Shown here one piece after another: positions 28,668 through 37,876 of a stretch of DNA of 64,000 nucleotides. Source of the DNA: Neoalteromonas arenosi (GTDB lineage: Bacteria > Pseudomonadota > Gammaproteobacteria > Enterobacterales > Alteromonadaceae); contig NZ_JAUCBP010000002.1 in NCBI RefSeq assembly GCF_030362855.1, positions 408,325 through 472,324 on the forward strand, written 5' to 3'. Every line of letters starts with the position of its first letter. Within the stretch, counting starts at the first letter, position 1. The position numbers and the translations under genes were made by a program. The notes below the pieces were generated by a model. That model saw only the letters and a program-made list of their open reading frames with translations. It ran no database searches and was not told the origin of the DNA.

Positions 28668-30035
28668 ATGGCAAAACGTAAAACCGCCTTTGTTTGCTCA
28701 GACTGTGGCGCTGAGTATCCGCGCTGGCAAGGTCAATGCAACGATTGTGGCGAATGGAACACTATTTCAGAGATCACCTTAGCACCGGCAACGCGTGCCG
28801 GGCAGCGTAATCTCAGCGGCTATGCTGGACAGACTCAAGCGCAAATCACCACACTCGATGAAATTGTTCTGACTGACTTACCGCGCTTTTCATCGACCTT
28901 TTCTGAACTAGACCGGGTTCTCGGTGGTGGCATAGTGCCTGGTGCGGCGATGCTTATCGGTGGCTCTCCCGGTGCCGGTAAAAGTACGCTGCTTCTACAA
29001 GTCATGTGCGCGTTAGCACAACAAACCACGACTTTATATGTGACGGGCGAAGAATCGTTGCAACAAGTTGCGCTGCGAGCCGATCGTTTGGGCTTGCCGA
29101 ATGACAAGTTGAGTTTGCTTTCGGAAACCAACGTCGAAACTATTTGTGATTTAGCGCTCAAGCACAAGCCGCAAGTCATGGTGATAGACTCAATTCAAGT
29201 TATGCATGTGGCCGAGGTGCAATCCGCACCCGGCAGCGTTTCGCAAGTGCGCGAAAGCGCAGCGTATTTGACCCGTTTTGCGAAACAAAATCACATCGCC
29301 ATGTTTATTGTCGGTCATGTCACCAAAGAAGGTCATCTGGCGGGTCCTAAGGTTCTTGAGCACTGTATCGATAGCTCGATGATGCTCGATGGCGATAGTG
29401 ATAATCGCTACCGCACGTTACGCAGCCACAAGAACCGATTCGGTGCGGTCAATGAATTAGGCGTATTTGCGATGACTGACAAGGGGCTAAAGGAAGTCAA
29501 AAACCCATCAGCGATTTTTCTCAATCGTCATGATACGGAATCGCCAGGTAGCAGCGTTATGGTTGTTTGGGAAGGCACGCGCCCGTTATTAGTTGAGTTG
29601 CAGGCCTTGGTCGACTACACCCAGTTAAACAATCCCAAACGCGTTGCCGTTGGGTTGGAGCAAAACCGATTGGCCATGTTGCTGGCAGTATTGCACCGCC
29701 ATGGCAATATTCAAATGAATGATCAAGATGTATTCGCCAATGTCGTTGGTGGTGTTCGAGTCAGTGAAACTGGCGCTGATTTAGCCTTGCTGACTGCTAT
29801 GGTTTCTAGTTTTCGCAATCGCCCTTTACCGCGCGATCTTATCGTCTTTGGCGAAGTCGGGTTGGCAGGGGAAATTAGACCTGTACCCAATGGAACTGAG
29901 CGATTGTCTGAGGCGGCGAAACACGGATTTAAGCGGGCAATTGTGCCGCTTGCGAATAAGCCCAAAACCCCGATTAACGGTATTGAGGTGATCGGGGTTA
30001 AGCGATTGGAAGAGGCGTTAGAAGCGCTTAGTTAA
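28668..30035 (+). CDS. radA: DNA repair protein RadA
   Basis: 455-residue RecA-like helicase that drives branch migration in recombination. A C4 zinc finger at C10, C13, C24 and C27 (CSDCG..CNDCGEW) is followed by Walker A GGSPGAGKST (98-107), the RadA-specific KNRFG motif (255-259) and a C-terminal Lon-protease-like domain whose PLPRDLIVFGEVGLAGEIRPV region lacks the protease dyad, as is usual. Its last 8 bases overlap the convergent yafY 3' end. The leader carries a perfect hairpin. Confidence 0.97.
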   Translation: MAKRKTAFVCSDCGAEYPRWQGQCNDCGEWNTISEITLAPATRAGQRNLSGYAGQTQAQITTLDEIVLTDLPRFSSTFSELDRVLGGGIVPGAAMLIGGSPGAGKSTLLLQVMCALAQQTTTLYVTGEESLQQVALRADRLGLPNDKLSLLSETNVETICDLALKHKPQVMVIDSIQVMHVAEVQSAPGSVSQVRESAAYLTRFAKQNHIAMFIVGHVTKEGHLAGPKVLEHCIDSSMMLDGDSDNRYRTLRSHKNRFGAVNELGVFAMTDKGLKEVKNPSAIFLNRHDTESPGSSVMVVWEGTRPLLVELQALVDYTQLNNPKRVAVGLEQNRLAMLLAVLHRHGNIQMNDQDVFANVVGGVRVSETGADLALLTAMVSSFRNRPLPRDLIVFGEVGLAGEIRPVPNGTERLSEAAKHGFKRAIVPLANKPKTPINGIEVIGVKRLEEALEALS

Positions 30036-30780
30036 TGCGGTTAACTTTCGTTGTCATCTGCTGAGCGGCTGGGCAGTCGGCATCAGCATGCGCAAGTCGC
30101 TCTTGTTGTACTGTCTTTAAGTAAGCGGCTAGACTTTTGTCTTTTTCATCCTTAAAGCGCTGACCAAGCAATTTGAAATTACTGATTCGGTCAATCCGAA
30201 AATTGCGGAATGCACAACGCAATTCACACCAACCGGTAAGCAGCCACACAGGACTGAACGAGGTGAGGGCTAGAGGGCGTATGGTACGCTGGGTGATAGT
30301 GTCATCGAGTGCTTGATAATCAAATTGGATTAATTGTTTGCTGCGAATGCATTCGCGGATTTCAGTAAAATCCACTTGCCAAGGGATTTTATAGTGACTC
30401 GGTGCTGAGAATGTGGTGATTTGGGCTAACTCTTGCAGCATCTCTGGTGACAATGTCGCTTGAATCTTTTGATAAGCACTCTGTGCCTTTTGCGCAAAGT
30501 TATCGTCGGTCCAGTTGCTCACTAAACTTATCCCCAAGGCAATGGCTTCAACTTCGTCAGCGTCGAACATGATGGGCGGTAGATGGTAGCTTTTATCAAT
30601 CAAATATCCTACCCCAGCTTCACCAACAATAGGTACGCCACTGTCTTGTAAATCTTGTATGTCGCGATACAAAGTTCTCACACTGACTTCAAATTGTTCC
30701 GCCAATACTTCTGCCGTCACTGCCTGATGCATGCGTCGCAAATAATGAACGATTTGGTTAAGTCGGTCAGATTTTCGCAT
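30028..30780 (-). CDS. YafY-type WYL-domain transcriptional regulator
   Basis: 250-residue DeoR-like regulator. An N-terminal winged helix-turn-helix (HQAVTAEVLAEQFEVSVRTLYRDIQDLQDSGVPI, about 18-50) precedes a WYL domain (FTEIRECIRSKQLIQFDYQ...RTIRPLALTSFSPVWLLTGWCELR, in which the WYL signature reads WLL). It is divergent from a VOC-family gene across 119 bp holding a 25-bp palindrome, a layout common for YafY regulators controlling a neighbouring glyoxalase-like gene. Probably autoregulated through that palindrome. Confidence 0.9.
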   Translation of the reverse strand: MRKSDRLNQIVHYLRRMHQAVTAEVLAEQFEVSVRTLYRDIQDLQDSGVPIVGEAGVGYLIDKSYHLPPIMFDADEVEAIALGISLVSNWTDDNFAQKAQSAYQKIQATLSPEMLQELAQITTFSAPSHYKIPWQVDFTEIRECIRSKQLIQFDYQALDDTITQRTIRPLALTSFSPVWLLTGWCELRCAFRNFRIDRISNFKLLGQRFKDEKDKSLAAYLKTVQQERLAHADADCPAAQQMTTKVNRIN

Positions 30781-30825
30781 CGTTGTTTACTCAGTATTTC
30801 TGCTGGCATTAAAGATTAGTCGAAC

Positions 30826-30850
30826 ACTACTGACATTAGATGTCAGTAGT
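30826..30850. promoter_or_regulatory. Palindromic operator between yafY-like gene and VOC gene
   Basis: Perfect 11-bp arms ACTACTGACAT and ATGTCAGTAGT around a TAG centre. It lies 46 bp upstream of the YafY-type gene and 50 bp upstream of the VOC gene. A -10-like TATTAT (30858-30863) falls just downstream on the VOC side, so a bound dimer would cover the -35 region. Confidence 0.75.
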
Positions 30851-30899
30851 CAACGTCTATTATGCATTCACCGTCATTCACACCACAGGAGAAAAGGAC

Positions 30900-31286
30900 A
30901 TGATTGGTTATGTAACATTAGGAACTGCAGATTTAGAACGCGCAGGTGCATACTACGACGAACTGTTGGCAACTATCGGCGCGACGCGCTTTATGGAAGA
31001 AGATAACTACTTTATTGCATGGTCACGCAACCAAGAAGAATGTGCCCTATCAGTAACGCTGCCATTTGATAAGCAACCCGCCACTGTTGGCAACGGGACT
31101 ATGGTGGCTATTGCTTTAGGAACACCGGCGCAAGTGGATGCTTTATATACTAAGGCATTGGCATTAGGCGGCAGTTGTGAAGGGAAACCAGGCTTTCGCC
31201 CAGAAGATGCAACCAAAGGCTTCTATGCCGGCTATTTTCGCGATCTCGATGGCAATAAACTCAATGCCTTTTGCGTGGTTGATTAA
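30900..31286 (+). CDS. VOC (glyoxalase/bleomycin resistance) family protein
   Basis: 128 residues from the ATG at 30900, which has an AGGAGAAAAGGA ribosome site; a frame opening at 30840 would start inside the operator. The single VOC fold is seen as MIGYVTLGTADLERAGAYYDELLATIG at the start and GFYAGYFRDLDGNKLNAFCV at the end, where the last metal-ligand position (DxxGNKL) is standard. The substrate is unknown. Divergence from the YafY-type regulator suggests induction by the molecule that regulator senses. Confidence 0.9.
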   Translation: MIGYVTLGTADLERAGAYYDELLATIGATRFMEEDNYFIAWSRNQEECALSVTLPFDKQPATVGNGTMVAIALGTPAQVDALYTKALALGGSCEGKPGFRPEDATKGFYAGYFRDLDGNKLNAFCVVD

Positions 31287-31291
31287 TACGT

Positions 31292-31321
31292 AAAAAAGAG
31301 CCGAACATTGAGTTCGGCTCT
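31292..31321 (-). terminator. Rho-independent terminator of ettA
   Basis: Perfect 10-bp stem AGAGCCGAAC/GTTCGGCTCT with a 5-nt loop. Read on the - strand it is followed by TTTTTTA, just after the ettA stop. On the + strand, after the VOC gene, the T content is weaker (GAGTTTGATT). Confidence 0.85.
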
Positions 31322-31329
31322 GAGTTTGA

Positions 31330-32997
31330 TTATTTGCTGATCTTTTTGTATTTCAAGCGATGCGGCTCAACCACATCGTGACCAAAGTTTTCTTTCAGCC
31401 AGTTTTCATACTCTGAGTAGTTACCTTCGAAGAAATTGGTTTTACCTTCGTCGCGGTAGTCGAGAATATGCGTGGCTACCCGGTCTAAGAACCAGCGGTC
31501 GTGCGAGATAACCATGGCACAGCCTGGGAATTCCAAGAGTGCATTTTCCAATGCTCGTAAGGTTTCAACGTCTAGGTCATTGGTTGGTTCGTCGAGGAGT
31601 AGTACGTTACCGCCAGCTTTTAATAGCTTCGCTAGGTGGACGCGGTTGCGCTCACCACCGGATAGGTCTTTGATAAATTTCTGCTGATCTGTGCCTTTGA
31701 AATTAAATCGGCTGCAGTATGCGCGGCTATTGATTTCAAAGTTGCCGATGCGAATGATGTCTTGATCATCGGAAATTTCTTTCCACACGGTGTTATTGCC
31801 ATCCATGTGATCGCGGAACTGTTCAACACTGGCTATTTGTACCGTATCGCCCAAAACGATTTCACCTGCATCAGGCTGCTCTTGGCCAGTGATCATGCGG
31901 AACAAGGTAGATTTACCCGCACCATTCGGACCGATAATGCCGACAATAGCGCCTTTGGGCACTTGCATGCTCATATCGTCAATCAGTAGACGGTCGCCAT
32001 AAGATTTTCGTAATCCATTGACTTCGATGACTTTGTCACCCAATCGCTCGCCCGGTGGAATAAACAATTCGTTGGTTTCGTTGCGCTTTTGGTATTCACC
32101 GGTGTTAAGCTCTTCAAAGCGCGCCATACGGGCTTTGCTTTTCGCTTGTCTGCCTTTGGGATTTGAACGCACCCATTCAAGTTCTTGTTTAATCGATTTC
32201 TGACGTGCAGATTCGGCGCGCTCTTCCTGCTCTAAGCGCGCTTCTTTTTGCTCTAACCAAGAGGAGTAGTTACCTTCCCAAGGAATACCTTCACCGCGGT
32301 CAAGCTCTAGGATCCACCCAGCAACGTTGTCGAGGAAGTAACGATCGTGGGTAATAGCAACCACGGTACCTTCGTAATCGTGCAAAAAGCGCTCTAACCA
32401 CGCAACAGATTCGGCGTCTAAGTGGTTAGTGGGTTCGTCGAGCAATAACATATCTGGCTTTTCCAGCAGCAAACGGCAAAGCGCAACGCGACGACGTTCA
32501 CCACCTGATAGTTTGCTTACATCGGCATCCCATGGCGGTAAGCGCAGGGCATCGGCCGCACGCTCTAGGGCATTCTCAAGATTGTGACCATCTTTAGCTT
32601 GAATTATCGCTTCAAGTTCACCTTGCTCTTTTGCCAATGCATCAAAGTCTGCACCTTCTTCAGCGTACGCTGCATAGACTTCATCTAAGCGTGTTAACGC
32701 ATGGGCAACATCGGCGACGGCCTCTTCAATATTGCCACGCACGTCTTTGCTTTCATCCAGTTGTGGTTCCTGGGGCAGGTAACCAATATTGATGCCCGGC
32801 TGGGGACGCGCTTCACCTTCAATTTCGGTGTCAACGCCAGCCATAATGCGAAGCAGGGTAGATTTACCGGCACCGTTAAGGCCTAGCACTCCAATTTTGG
32901 CGCCAGGAAAAAAACTCAACGATATATTTTTTAAGATGTGACGGTTCGGCGGTACGATTTTACCGACCCGGTGCATGCTATAAACGTACTGGGACAT
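31330..32997 (-). CDS. ettA: Energy-dependent translational throttle protein EttA
   Basis: 555-residue ABC-F ATPase that binds the ribosomal E site and gates translation by ATP/ADP ratio. Two ABC domains have Walker A GLNGAGKST and GPNGAGKST, signatures LSGGERRRV and LSGGERNRV, and Walker B LLLDEPTNHLD and LLLDEPTNDLD. The interdomain linker with KSKARMARFEEL and the EttA arm (DVRGNIEEAVADVAHALTRLDEVYAAYAEE) separate it from Uup or YheS. N-terminus MSQYVYSMHRVGKIVPPNR is diagnostic. Monocistronic, with its own terminator. Confidence 0.96.
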   Translation of the reverse strand: MSQYVYSMHRVGKIVPPNRHILKNISLSFFPGAKIGVLGLNGAGKSTLLRIMAGVDTEIEGEARPQPGINIGYLPQEPQLDESKDVRGNIEEAVADVAHALTRLDEVYAAYAEEGADFDALAKEQGELEAIIQAKDGHNLENALERAADALRLPPWDADVSKLSGGERRRVALCRLLLEKPDMLLLDEPTNHLDAESVAWLERFLHDYEGTVVAITHDRYFLDNVAGWILELDRGEGIPWEGNYSSWLEQKEARLEQEERAESARQKSIKQELEWVRSNPKGRQAKSKARMARFEELNTGEYQKRNETNELFIPPGERLGDKVIEVNGLRKSYGDRLLIDDMSMQVPKGAIVGIIGPNGAGKSTLFRMITGQEQPDAGEIVLGDTVQIASVEQFRDHMDGNNTVWKEISDDQDIIRIGNFEINSRAYCSRFNFKGTDQQKFIKDLSGGERNRVHLAKLLKAGGNVLLLDEPTNDLDVETLRALENALLEFPGCAMVISHDRWFLDRVATHILDYRDEGKTNFFEGNYSEYENWLKENFGHDVVEPHRLKYKKISK

Positions 32998-33052
32998 TTA
33001 TGTTCTCTTTCTCAGTGTAAATTGCCGCTATTGTAATTAATTCCTTACCTAA

Positions 33053-33081
33053 TTGACCAGTTCATTAGCACCTTTTATCGA
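33053..33081 (+). promoter_or_regulatory. Possible promoter for lpxD
   Basis: TTGACC, a 17-bp spacer and TATCGA stand about 45 bp before the lpxD ATG. The -35 is good (5/6) and the -10 poor. Confidence 0.35.
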
Positions 33082-33123
33082 ATTACCCTAAAATCCCCCT
33101 GTAAATTTTTATCAGGAACACCA

Positions 33124-34149
33124 ATGCAGCAATTTACTATCGATGAACTTGCCTTACATGTCGGCGCAGAAGTCACTCTTGATCCGGCATTTGGCCAACA
33201 AGTGATCACCGGCGTAAATACGCTAGATGCCGCCTCACAACAGCAACTGTCGTTTTTTACCAATACCAAATACAAAGCCAGCTTATTAGAGACCAACGCA
33301 GGTGTCGTTCTAGTTAGCGAAAAGCATGCAGATATGGTCTCGGGTAAAGCGCTGGTGGTAAGTAATCCACACGTTGCATTCGCTAAAGTAGCGCAATTAT
33401 TTGATACTACGCCCGCGGTAGCTAAAGGCATTGCACCGAGTGCGGTCATCGCGTCTAGCGCAAGGTTAGGGGAGAATGTGAGTGTTGGGGCTAATGCCGT
33501 AATTGGTGAGCATGTCGTGTTAGGTGATAACGTGCAGGTTGGCCCAGGTACGGTTATTGGCGAATACACTGAAGTCGGTGCTGGTAGCGTTATTCACGCC
33601 AACGTCACTTTATACCATCGCTTGCAGATTGGTGAAAATGTGACAGTCCGCAGTCAGACGATTATCGGTTCCGATGGTTTTGGCTTTGCCAATGAGCGCG
33701 GTGAGTGGCTACCGATCCCGCAAACTGGCACTGTGGTTGTCGGTGATCGCACCAGTATTGGGGCAGGCTGCACTATTGACCGTGGCGCGTTAGAGAACAC
33801 GATTATTGGTACTAACGTCATCATTGATGATCAGGTTCACATCGCTCACAACTGTCAAATCGGTGATCACAGCTGTATCTGTGGCAATACCGGCATGGCC
33901 GGCAGTTGTATCATCGGAAAATACGTGGTCATTGCTGGACAATGCGCAATCAATGGTCACTTGCGTATTGCCGATCAAGTACAAATCACCGGATTCTCGA
34001 TGGTCACAGGTAGTATCAACGAGCCGGGTGTTTACTCTGGGCAGCCCGTTCAGCCGAATAAAGACTGGCGCAAAAATACCGTACGTGCGCGTCAATTAGA
34101 CGAGTTATTTGCACGCGTTAAACAATTGGAAAAGCAGTTGCAAGAATAA
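33124..34149 (+). CDS. lpxD: UDP-3-O-(3-hydroxyacyl)glucosamine N-acyltransferase
   Basis: 341-residue acyltransferase adding the N-linked acyl chain in lipid A synthesis. The N-terminal uridine-binding domain (about 1-100) is followed by left-handed beta-helix hexapeptide repeats (IGEHVVLGDNVQVGPGTVIGEY). The catalytic His is H242 in HIAHNCQIG, with INGHLRI providing the second conserved His, and EPGVYSGQPVQPNKDWRK matches the C-terminal family block. A coiled C-terminal helix ends the protein. It stands alone, not in the usual bamA-skp-lpxD-fabZ-lpxA cluster, so a second LpxD elsewhere is possible. Confidence 0.9.
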   Translation: MQQFTIDELALHVGAEVTLDPAFGQQVITGVNTLDAASQQQLSFFTNTKYKASLLETNAGVVLVSEKHADMVSGKALVVSNPHVAFAKVAQLFDTTPAVAKGIAPSAVIASSARLGENVSVGANAVIGEHVVLGDNVQVGPGTVIGEYTEVGAGSVIHANVTLYHRLQIGENVTVRSQTIIGSDGFGFANERGEWLPIPQTGTVVVGDRTSIGAGCTIDRGALENTIIGTNVIIDDQVHIAHNCQIGDHSCICGNTGMAGSCIIGKYVVIAGQCAINGHLRIADQVQITGFSMVTGSINEPGVYSGQPVQPNKDWRKNTVRARQLDELFARVKQLEKQLQE

Positions 34150-34159
34150 TTGCCACTGA

Positions 34160-34190
34160 TTGTTAATCAATCGAATAAAACCGGTATACT
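34160..34190 (+). promoter_or_regulatory. Possible glyA promoter
   Basis: TATACT (34185-34190) with TTGTTA 19 bp upstream, in the 137-bp gap before glyA. The implied leader of about 90 nt holds a short GCGCTC/GAGCGC inverted repeat. No PurR-like palindrome or glycine riboswitch was recognised. Confidence 0.35.
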
Positions 34191-34286
34191 TAACGCGCAA
34201 AATGACTAGAATATGCGCTCGTGATTTTCTCAAGAGCGCTTGCAGTTAAAACGCGCCCATTCGTATCTTGTTGTTAAGGAGCCGCT

Positions 34287-35546
34287 ATGCTTTCTCGTAA
34301 TATGACCATTGCCGAATTCGATCCCGAACTGGCACAGGCCATCCAAAATGAACATACTCGTCAAGAGCATCATATTGAATTGATTGCTTCTGAGAACTAT
34401 TGCAGTCCACGAGTATTAGAAGCGCAAGGATCGCAGCTGACTAACAAGTATGCCGAGGGCTATCCGGGCAAGCGTTATTACGGCGGTTGTGAGTATGTCG
34501 ACATCGCTGAAGATTTAGCCATTGAGCGAGCTAAACAATTATTTGGCGCAGACTACGCTAACGTCCAGCCGCACAGTGGGTCGCAGGCAAACACCGCGGT
34601 GTTTATGGCATTGCTTGACGCGAATGACACGGTCTTGGGTATGAGCTTGGCCGATGGTGGTCACTTGACCCACGGTAGCCACGTAAACTTCTCAGGTAAA
34701 ACCTACAAAGCAGTACAATATGGCTTGAACGAAGAAACTGGCGAAATCGATTACGATCAGGTACAGGCGCTAGCACTTGAGCACAAGCCCAAAATGATTA
34801 TCGGTGGCTTTTCGGCCTACTCAGGCATCGTTGACTGGCAGCGTTTCCGCGCAATTGCCGACCAAGTAGGCGCGTACTTATTGGTTGATATGGCTCACGT
34901 TGCAGGATTAGTCGCTGCGGGCTTGTATCCGAATCCATTACCACACGCTCATGTTGTAACCACAACAACTCACAAAACGCTTGCGGGTCCGCGCGGCGGT
35001 TTGATTTTGTCATCTTGTGGTGATGAGACTTTATACAAGAAGTTTAATAGCTCAGTATTCCCTGGTAACCAAGGTGGTCCATTGTGTCACGTGATTGCAG
35101 CGAAAGCGGTTGCTTTTAAAGAAGCACTCGAGCCCGAATTCAAAGAATACCAAGCGCAAGTACTGGCTAATGCCAAAGCGATGGTAGCAGTCATGCAACA
35201 ACGCGGTTATAAGATTGTCTCAAATGGCACTGATAACCACTTGTTCTTGCTTGATTTAATCGATAAAGACATCACTGGTAAAGATGCTGATGCTGCACTT
35301 GGTCGTGCAAATATTACTGTTAATAAAAACTCTGTGCCTAAAGATCCGCGCTCACCGTTTGTTACCAGTGGCTTGCGTATTGGAACGCCGGCAATCACGC
35401 GTCGCGGTTTTAAGCAAGCCGAAGCTGAGCAAGTAGCTACGTGGATTTGTGATGTGTTAGACAACATGGGTGATGAGTCCGTAGTCGAGCGCGTGCAAGG
35501 TGAAGTTGTAGAGCTTTGCAACCGCTTCCCGGTATACGCAGGATAA
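34287..35546 (+). CDS. glyA: Serine hydroxymethyltransferase
   Basis: 419-residue PLP enzyme interconverting serine and glycine with tetrahydrofolate. The PLP lysine is K230 in [47 protein letters not shown] and [11 protein letters not shown] are the standard N-terminal blocks. The ATG at 34287 has AAGGAG 5 nt upstream; E. coli GlyA is 417 residues. nrdR follows by 7 nt, probably cotranscribed. Confidence 0.97.
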   Translation: MLSRNMTIAEFDPELAQAIQNEHTRQEHHIELIASENYCSPRVLEAQGSQLTNKYAEGYPGKRYYGGCEYVDIAEDLAIERAKQLFGADYANVQPHSGSQANTAVFMALLDANDTVLGMSLADGGHLTHGSHVNFSGKTYKAVQYGLNEETGEIDYDQVQALALEHKPKMIIGGFSAYSGIVDWQRFRAIADQVGAYLLVDMAHVAGLVAAGLYPNPLPHAHVVTTTTHKTLAGPRGGLILSSCGDETLYKKFNSSVFPGNQGGPLCHVIAAKAVAFKEALEPEFKEYQAQVLANAKAMVAVMQQRGYKIVSNGTDNHLFLLDLIDKDITGKDADAALGRANITVNKNSVPKDPRSPFVTSGLRIGTPAITRRGFKQAEAEQVATWICDVLDNMGDESVVERVQGEVVELCNRFPVYAG

Positions 35547-35553
35547 GCTGAAC

Positions 35554-36003
35554 ATGCATTGTCCCTTTTGTAGTGCTCAAGACACTAAGGTTATCGACTC
35601 TCGGTTGGTAGCCGAAGGTCATCAAATTCGTCGTCGTCGGGAGTGCAATGCTTGCCATGAGCGCTTCACGACATTTGAATTAGCTGAACTGGTGTTACCC
35701 CGAGTGATCAAGAGGGACGGCTCGCGTGAACCTTTCAACGAAGATAAATTGCGCGCGGGTATGCTGCGCGCGCTCGAAAAACGTCCGGTGAGCACTGAAC
35801 AAATAGAGCAGTGCATCGTTAAAATTAAATCAGCCCTGAGGGGTACTGGTGAGCGCGAAGTTGCCAGTGAGTTGGTTGGTAGCCTGATCATGGATGCATT
35901 AAAAGAGCTGGATAAGGTTGCCTATGTGAGATTTGCATCCGTTTATCGCTCATTTGAAGATATCCGTGAGTTTGGCGAAGAAATTGCCAAACTCGGCGAC
36001 TGA
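35554..36003 (+). CDS. nrdR: Transcriptional repressor NrdR
   Basis: 149-residue repressor of ribonucleotide reductase genes. The zinc ribbon CPFC..CNAC (C3, C6, C31, C34) is followed by the ATP-cone domain starting [32 protein letters not shown], which senses ATP/dATP. No reductase gene is in the window. The usual neighbours glyA upstream and ribD downstream are present. Confidence 0.97.
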   Translation: MHCPFCSAQDTKVIDSRLVAEGHQIRRRRECNACHERFTTFELAELVLPRVIKRDGSREPFNEDKLRAGMLRALEKRPVSTEQIEQCIVKIKSALRGTGEREVASELVGSLIMDALKELDKVAYVRFASVYRSFEDIREFGEEIAKLGD

Positions 36004-36013
36004 GCCACAATAA

Positions 36014-37150
36014 ATGCCAGTGACAGCTACGGCAGTTATCGACCAAGCCTATATGCAGCGAGCGCTAAAGCTCGCGTCACTGGGCAAATACACCACCACA
36101 CCTAATCCCAATGTCGGCTGCGTTATTGTCGATGACAACTCGCAAATTGTCGGCGAAGGTTTTCATCAGCTAGCCGGAACACCGCACGCCGAAGTGCATG
36201 CAATGCGTCAAGCAGGCGATAAAACACGCGGTGCAACGGTTTATGTAACCCTTGAGCCTTGCAGCCATCACGGCCGCACTGGCCCATGCGCTGATGCATT
36301 GATTGAAGCGGGAGCAAAGCGCGTTGTTGTCGCCATGCAAGACCCCAACCCACGAGTGGCAGGCAATGGAATTCAACGCTTACGCGATGCGGGTATAGCG
36401 GTCGATGTTGGCTGTTGTGAGGCCGATGCTCGAGCACTTAATCGCGGCTTTTTGCGGCGGATGGAAACTGGGCGTCCGTTTGTGACCCTCAAATTGGCAG
36501 CAACCTTGGACGGGCGCACAGCATTGGCCAACGGTGCCAGCCAGTGGATTACCGGCGCGGATGCTCGACGCGATGTGCATCGTCTGCGAGCTACAAGCTG
36601 CGCCATACTTACAGGTGCCGATACCGTTCTCGTTGATGATCCGCAACTTAACGTGCGGATTGATAAATCAGCCGTTTATCCCCATCAAGTTAGTGAACTG
36701 GAAGTACGTCAACCAATCCGCGTGATCGTTGATGGCAAGAACCGATTAAGGCCAGAGCTGCAAATATTTCAATCAGGAAATCCCGTAATCGTGGCGAATT
36801 TGACTGCCAATCCGGTGTTAGTTGAGTCAACGCCGGTGGCACCACAACAATGGCAAGTCGTCAGTGCGTCGGGTTATGTCGATTTGGCTGAGTTGTTATC
36901 TCGGCTGGGTGAGCACGAGATTAATTCTGTTTGGGTTGAAGCGGGCGCAACCTTAGCCGGAGCGCTGCTTAACCAGAAGCTGGTTGATGAAGTGATTCTT
37001 TATCAGGCACCGAAGGTCATGGGGCAGTATGCTCAGGCATTGTTTAACATCGCTGAGCAGACAGATATGAATGAACTTCCTCAGTTTAGCTACGTATCCG
37101 TAGAACGCGTGGGCGAAGACGTTAAACTGGTATTGGTGCCGAAATACTGA
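36014..37150 (+). CDS. ribD: Bifunctional riboflavin deaminase-reductase RibD
   Basis: 378-residue enzyme catalysing steps two and three of riboflavin synthesis. The N-terminal deaminase has HAEVHAM and the zinc cysteines in EPCSHHGRTGPC. The C-terminal NADPH reductase domain begins near RPFVTLKLAATLDGRTALANGASQWITG. 10 nt after nrdR and 27 nt before ribE, forming one operon with ribE, ribBX and ribH. Confidence 0.96.
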   Translation: MPVTATAVIDQAYMQRALKLASLGKYTTTPNPNVGCVIVDDNSQIVGEGFHQLAGTPHAEVHAMRQAGDKTRGATVYVTLEPCSHHGRTGPCADALIEAGAKRVVVAMQDPNPRVAGNGIQRLRDAGIAVDVGCCEADARALNRGFLRRMETGRPFVTLKLAATLDGRTALANGASQWITGADARRDVHRLRATSCAILTGADTVLVDDPQLNVRIDKSAVYPHQVSELEVRQPIRVIVDGKNRLRPELQIFQSGNPVIVANLTANPVLVESTPVAPQQWQVVSASGYVDLAELLSRLGEHEINSVWVEAGATLAGALLNQKLVDEVILYQAPKVMGQYAQALFNIAEQTDMNELPQFSYVSVERVGEDVKLVLVPKY

Positions 37151-37177
37151 GAATGACCAATTTAAATTAGGATAGTT

Positions 37178-37840
37178 ATGTTTACAGGCATTATTACAGC
37201 GGTAGGTAAGATTGCACAACTCAAGAGACGTGGTGATGATATGCGTGTCACTGTTGACGTGGGTAAACTCGACATGAGTGACGTGCAACTCGGGGACAGT
37301 ATTGCGACCAACGGTGTGTGTTTAACAGTTGTTGATTTTGACAGTCACTCCTACAGCGCTGATGTATCAGCAGAGACCCTAAAATTGACCGGTTTTGGTG
37401 ATTATCAAGTCGGCAGTCCAGTGAATTTAGAAAAAGCGCTGGCGGTTAATGACCGCTTAGGTGGTCATATTGTCAGTGGTCACATAGACGGTATTGGCAC
37501 GGTTTCCCGCATCAATAAGCACAGTAAATATGTCGAAATCTGGGTCAAAGCACCCGATGAACTGGCCAAATATATTGCTCACAAAGGCTCAATCACCACC
37601 GATGGTGTAAGCTTAACCGTAAACGAAGTTAACGGCGCAGAGTTTATGTTGTGGGTTATTCCACATACGCTGCAAGAAACCGTTTTAGGCCATTACTCGG
37701 TTGGCACTAAGATTAACTTAGAAGTCGATTTGATTGCGCGCTATTTAGAGCGCTTGCTACTGGGCGACAAAGCTGCTGAAAGTAGCAAAAGTAATCTAGA
37801 TTTAGCATTTTTAGCTGAGCACGGATTTTTAAAAAAATAA
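37178..37840 (+). CDS. ribE: Riboflavin synthase alpha subunit
   Basis: 220-residue enzyme dismutating two 6,7-dimethyl-8-ribityllumazines into riboflavin. The N-terminal MFTGIITAVGKI starts the first of two internally similar barrels; GDSIATNGVCLTVVDF in barrel one and HKGSITTDGVSLTVNEV in barrel two show the duplication. LGGHIVSGHIDG is the active-site region. The name ribC is also used for this gene in E. coli. ATG preceded by AGGATAG. Confidence 0.96.
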   Translation: MFTGIITAVGKIAQLKRRGDDMRVTVDVGKLDMSDVQLGDSIATNGVCLTVVDFDSHSYSADVSAETLKLTGFGDYQVGSPVNLEKALAVNDRLGGHIVSGHIDGIGTVSRINKHSKYVEIWVKAPDELAKYIAHKGSITTDGVSLTVNEVNGAEFMLWVIPHTLQETVLGHYSVGTKINLEVDLIARYLERLLLGDKAAESSKSNLDLAFLAEHGFLKK

Positions 37841-37876
37841 CGCACCTAAGACGTTACCCTACACATAGAGAGAAAT

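Noticed and set aside
34191..34286. Glycine riboswitch or PurR site upstream of glyA
   Set aside because: The leader of about 90 nt is shorter than a tandem glycine aptamer and contains no ACGCAAACGTTTGCGT-like palindrome.
37841..37876. FMN riboswitch before ribBX
   Set aside because: The gap is only 36 bp, far too short for an RFN element, and no conserved RFN sequence is seen.
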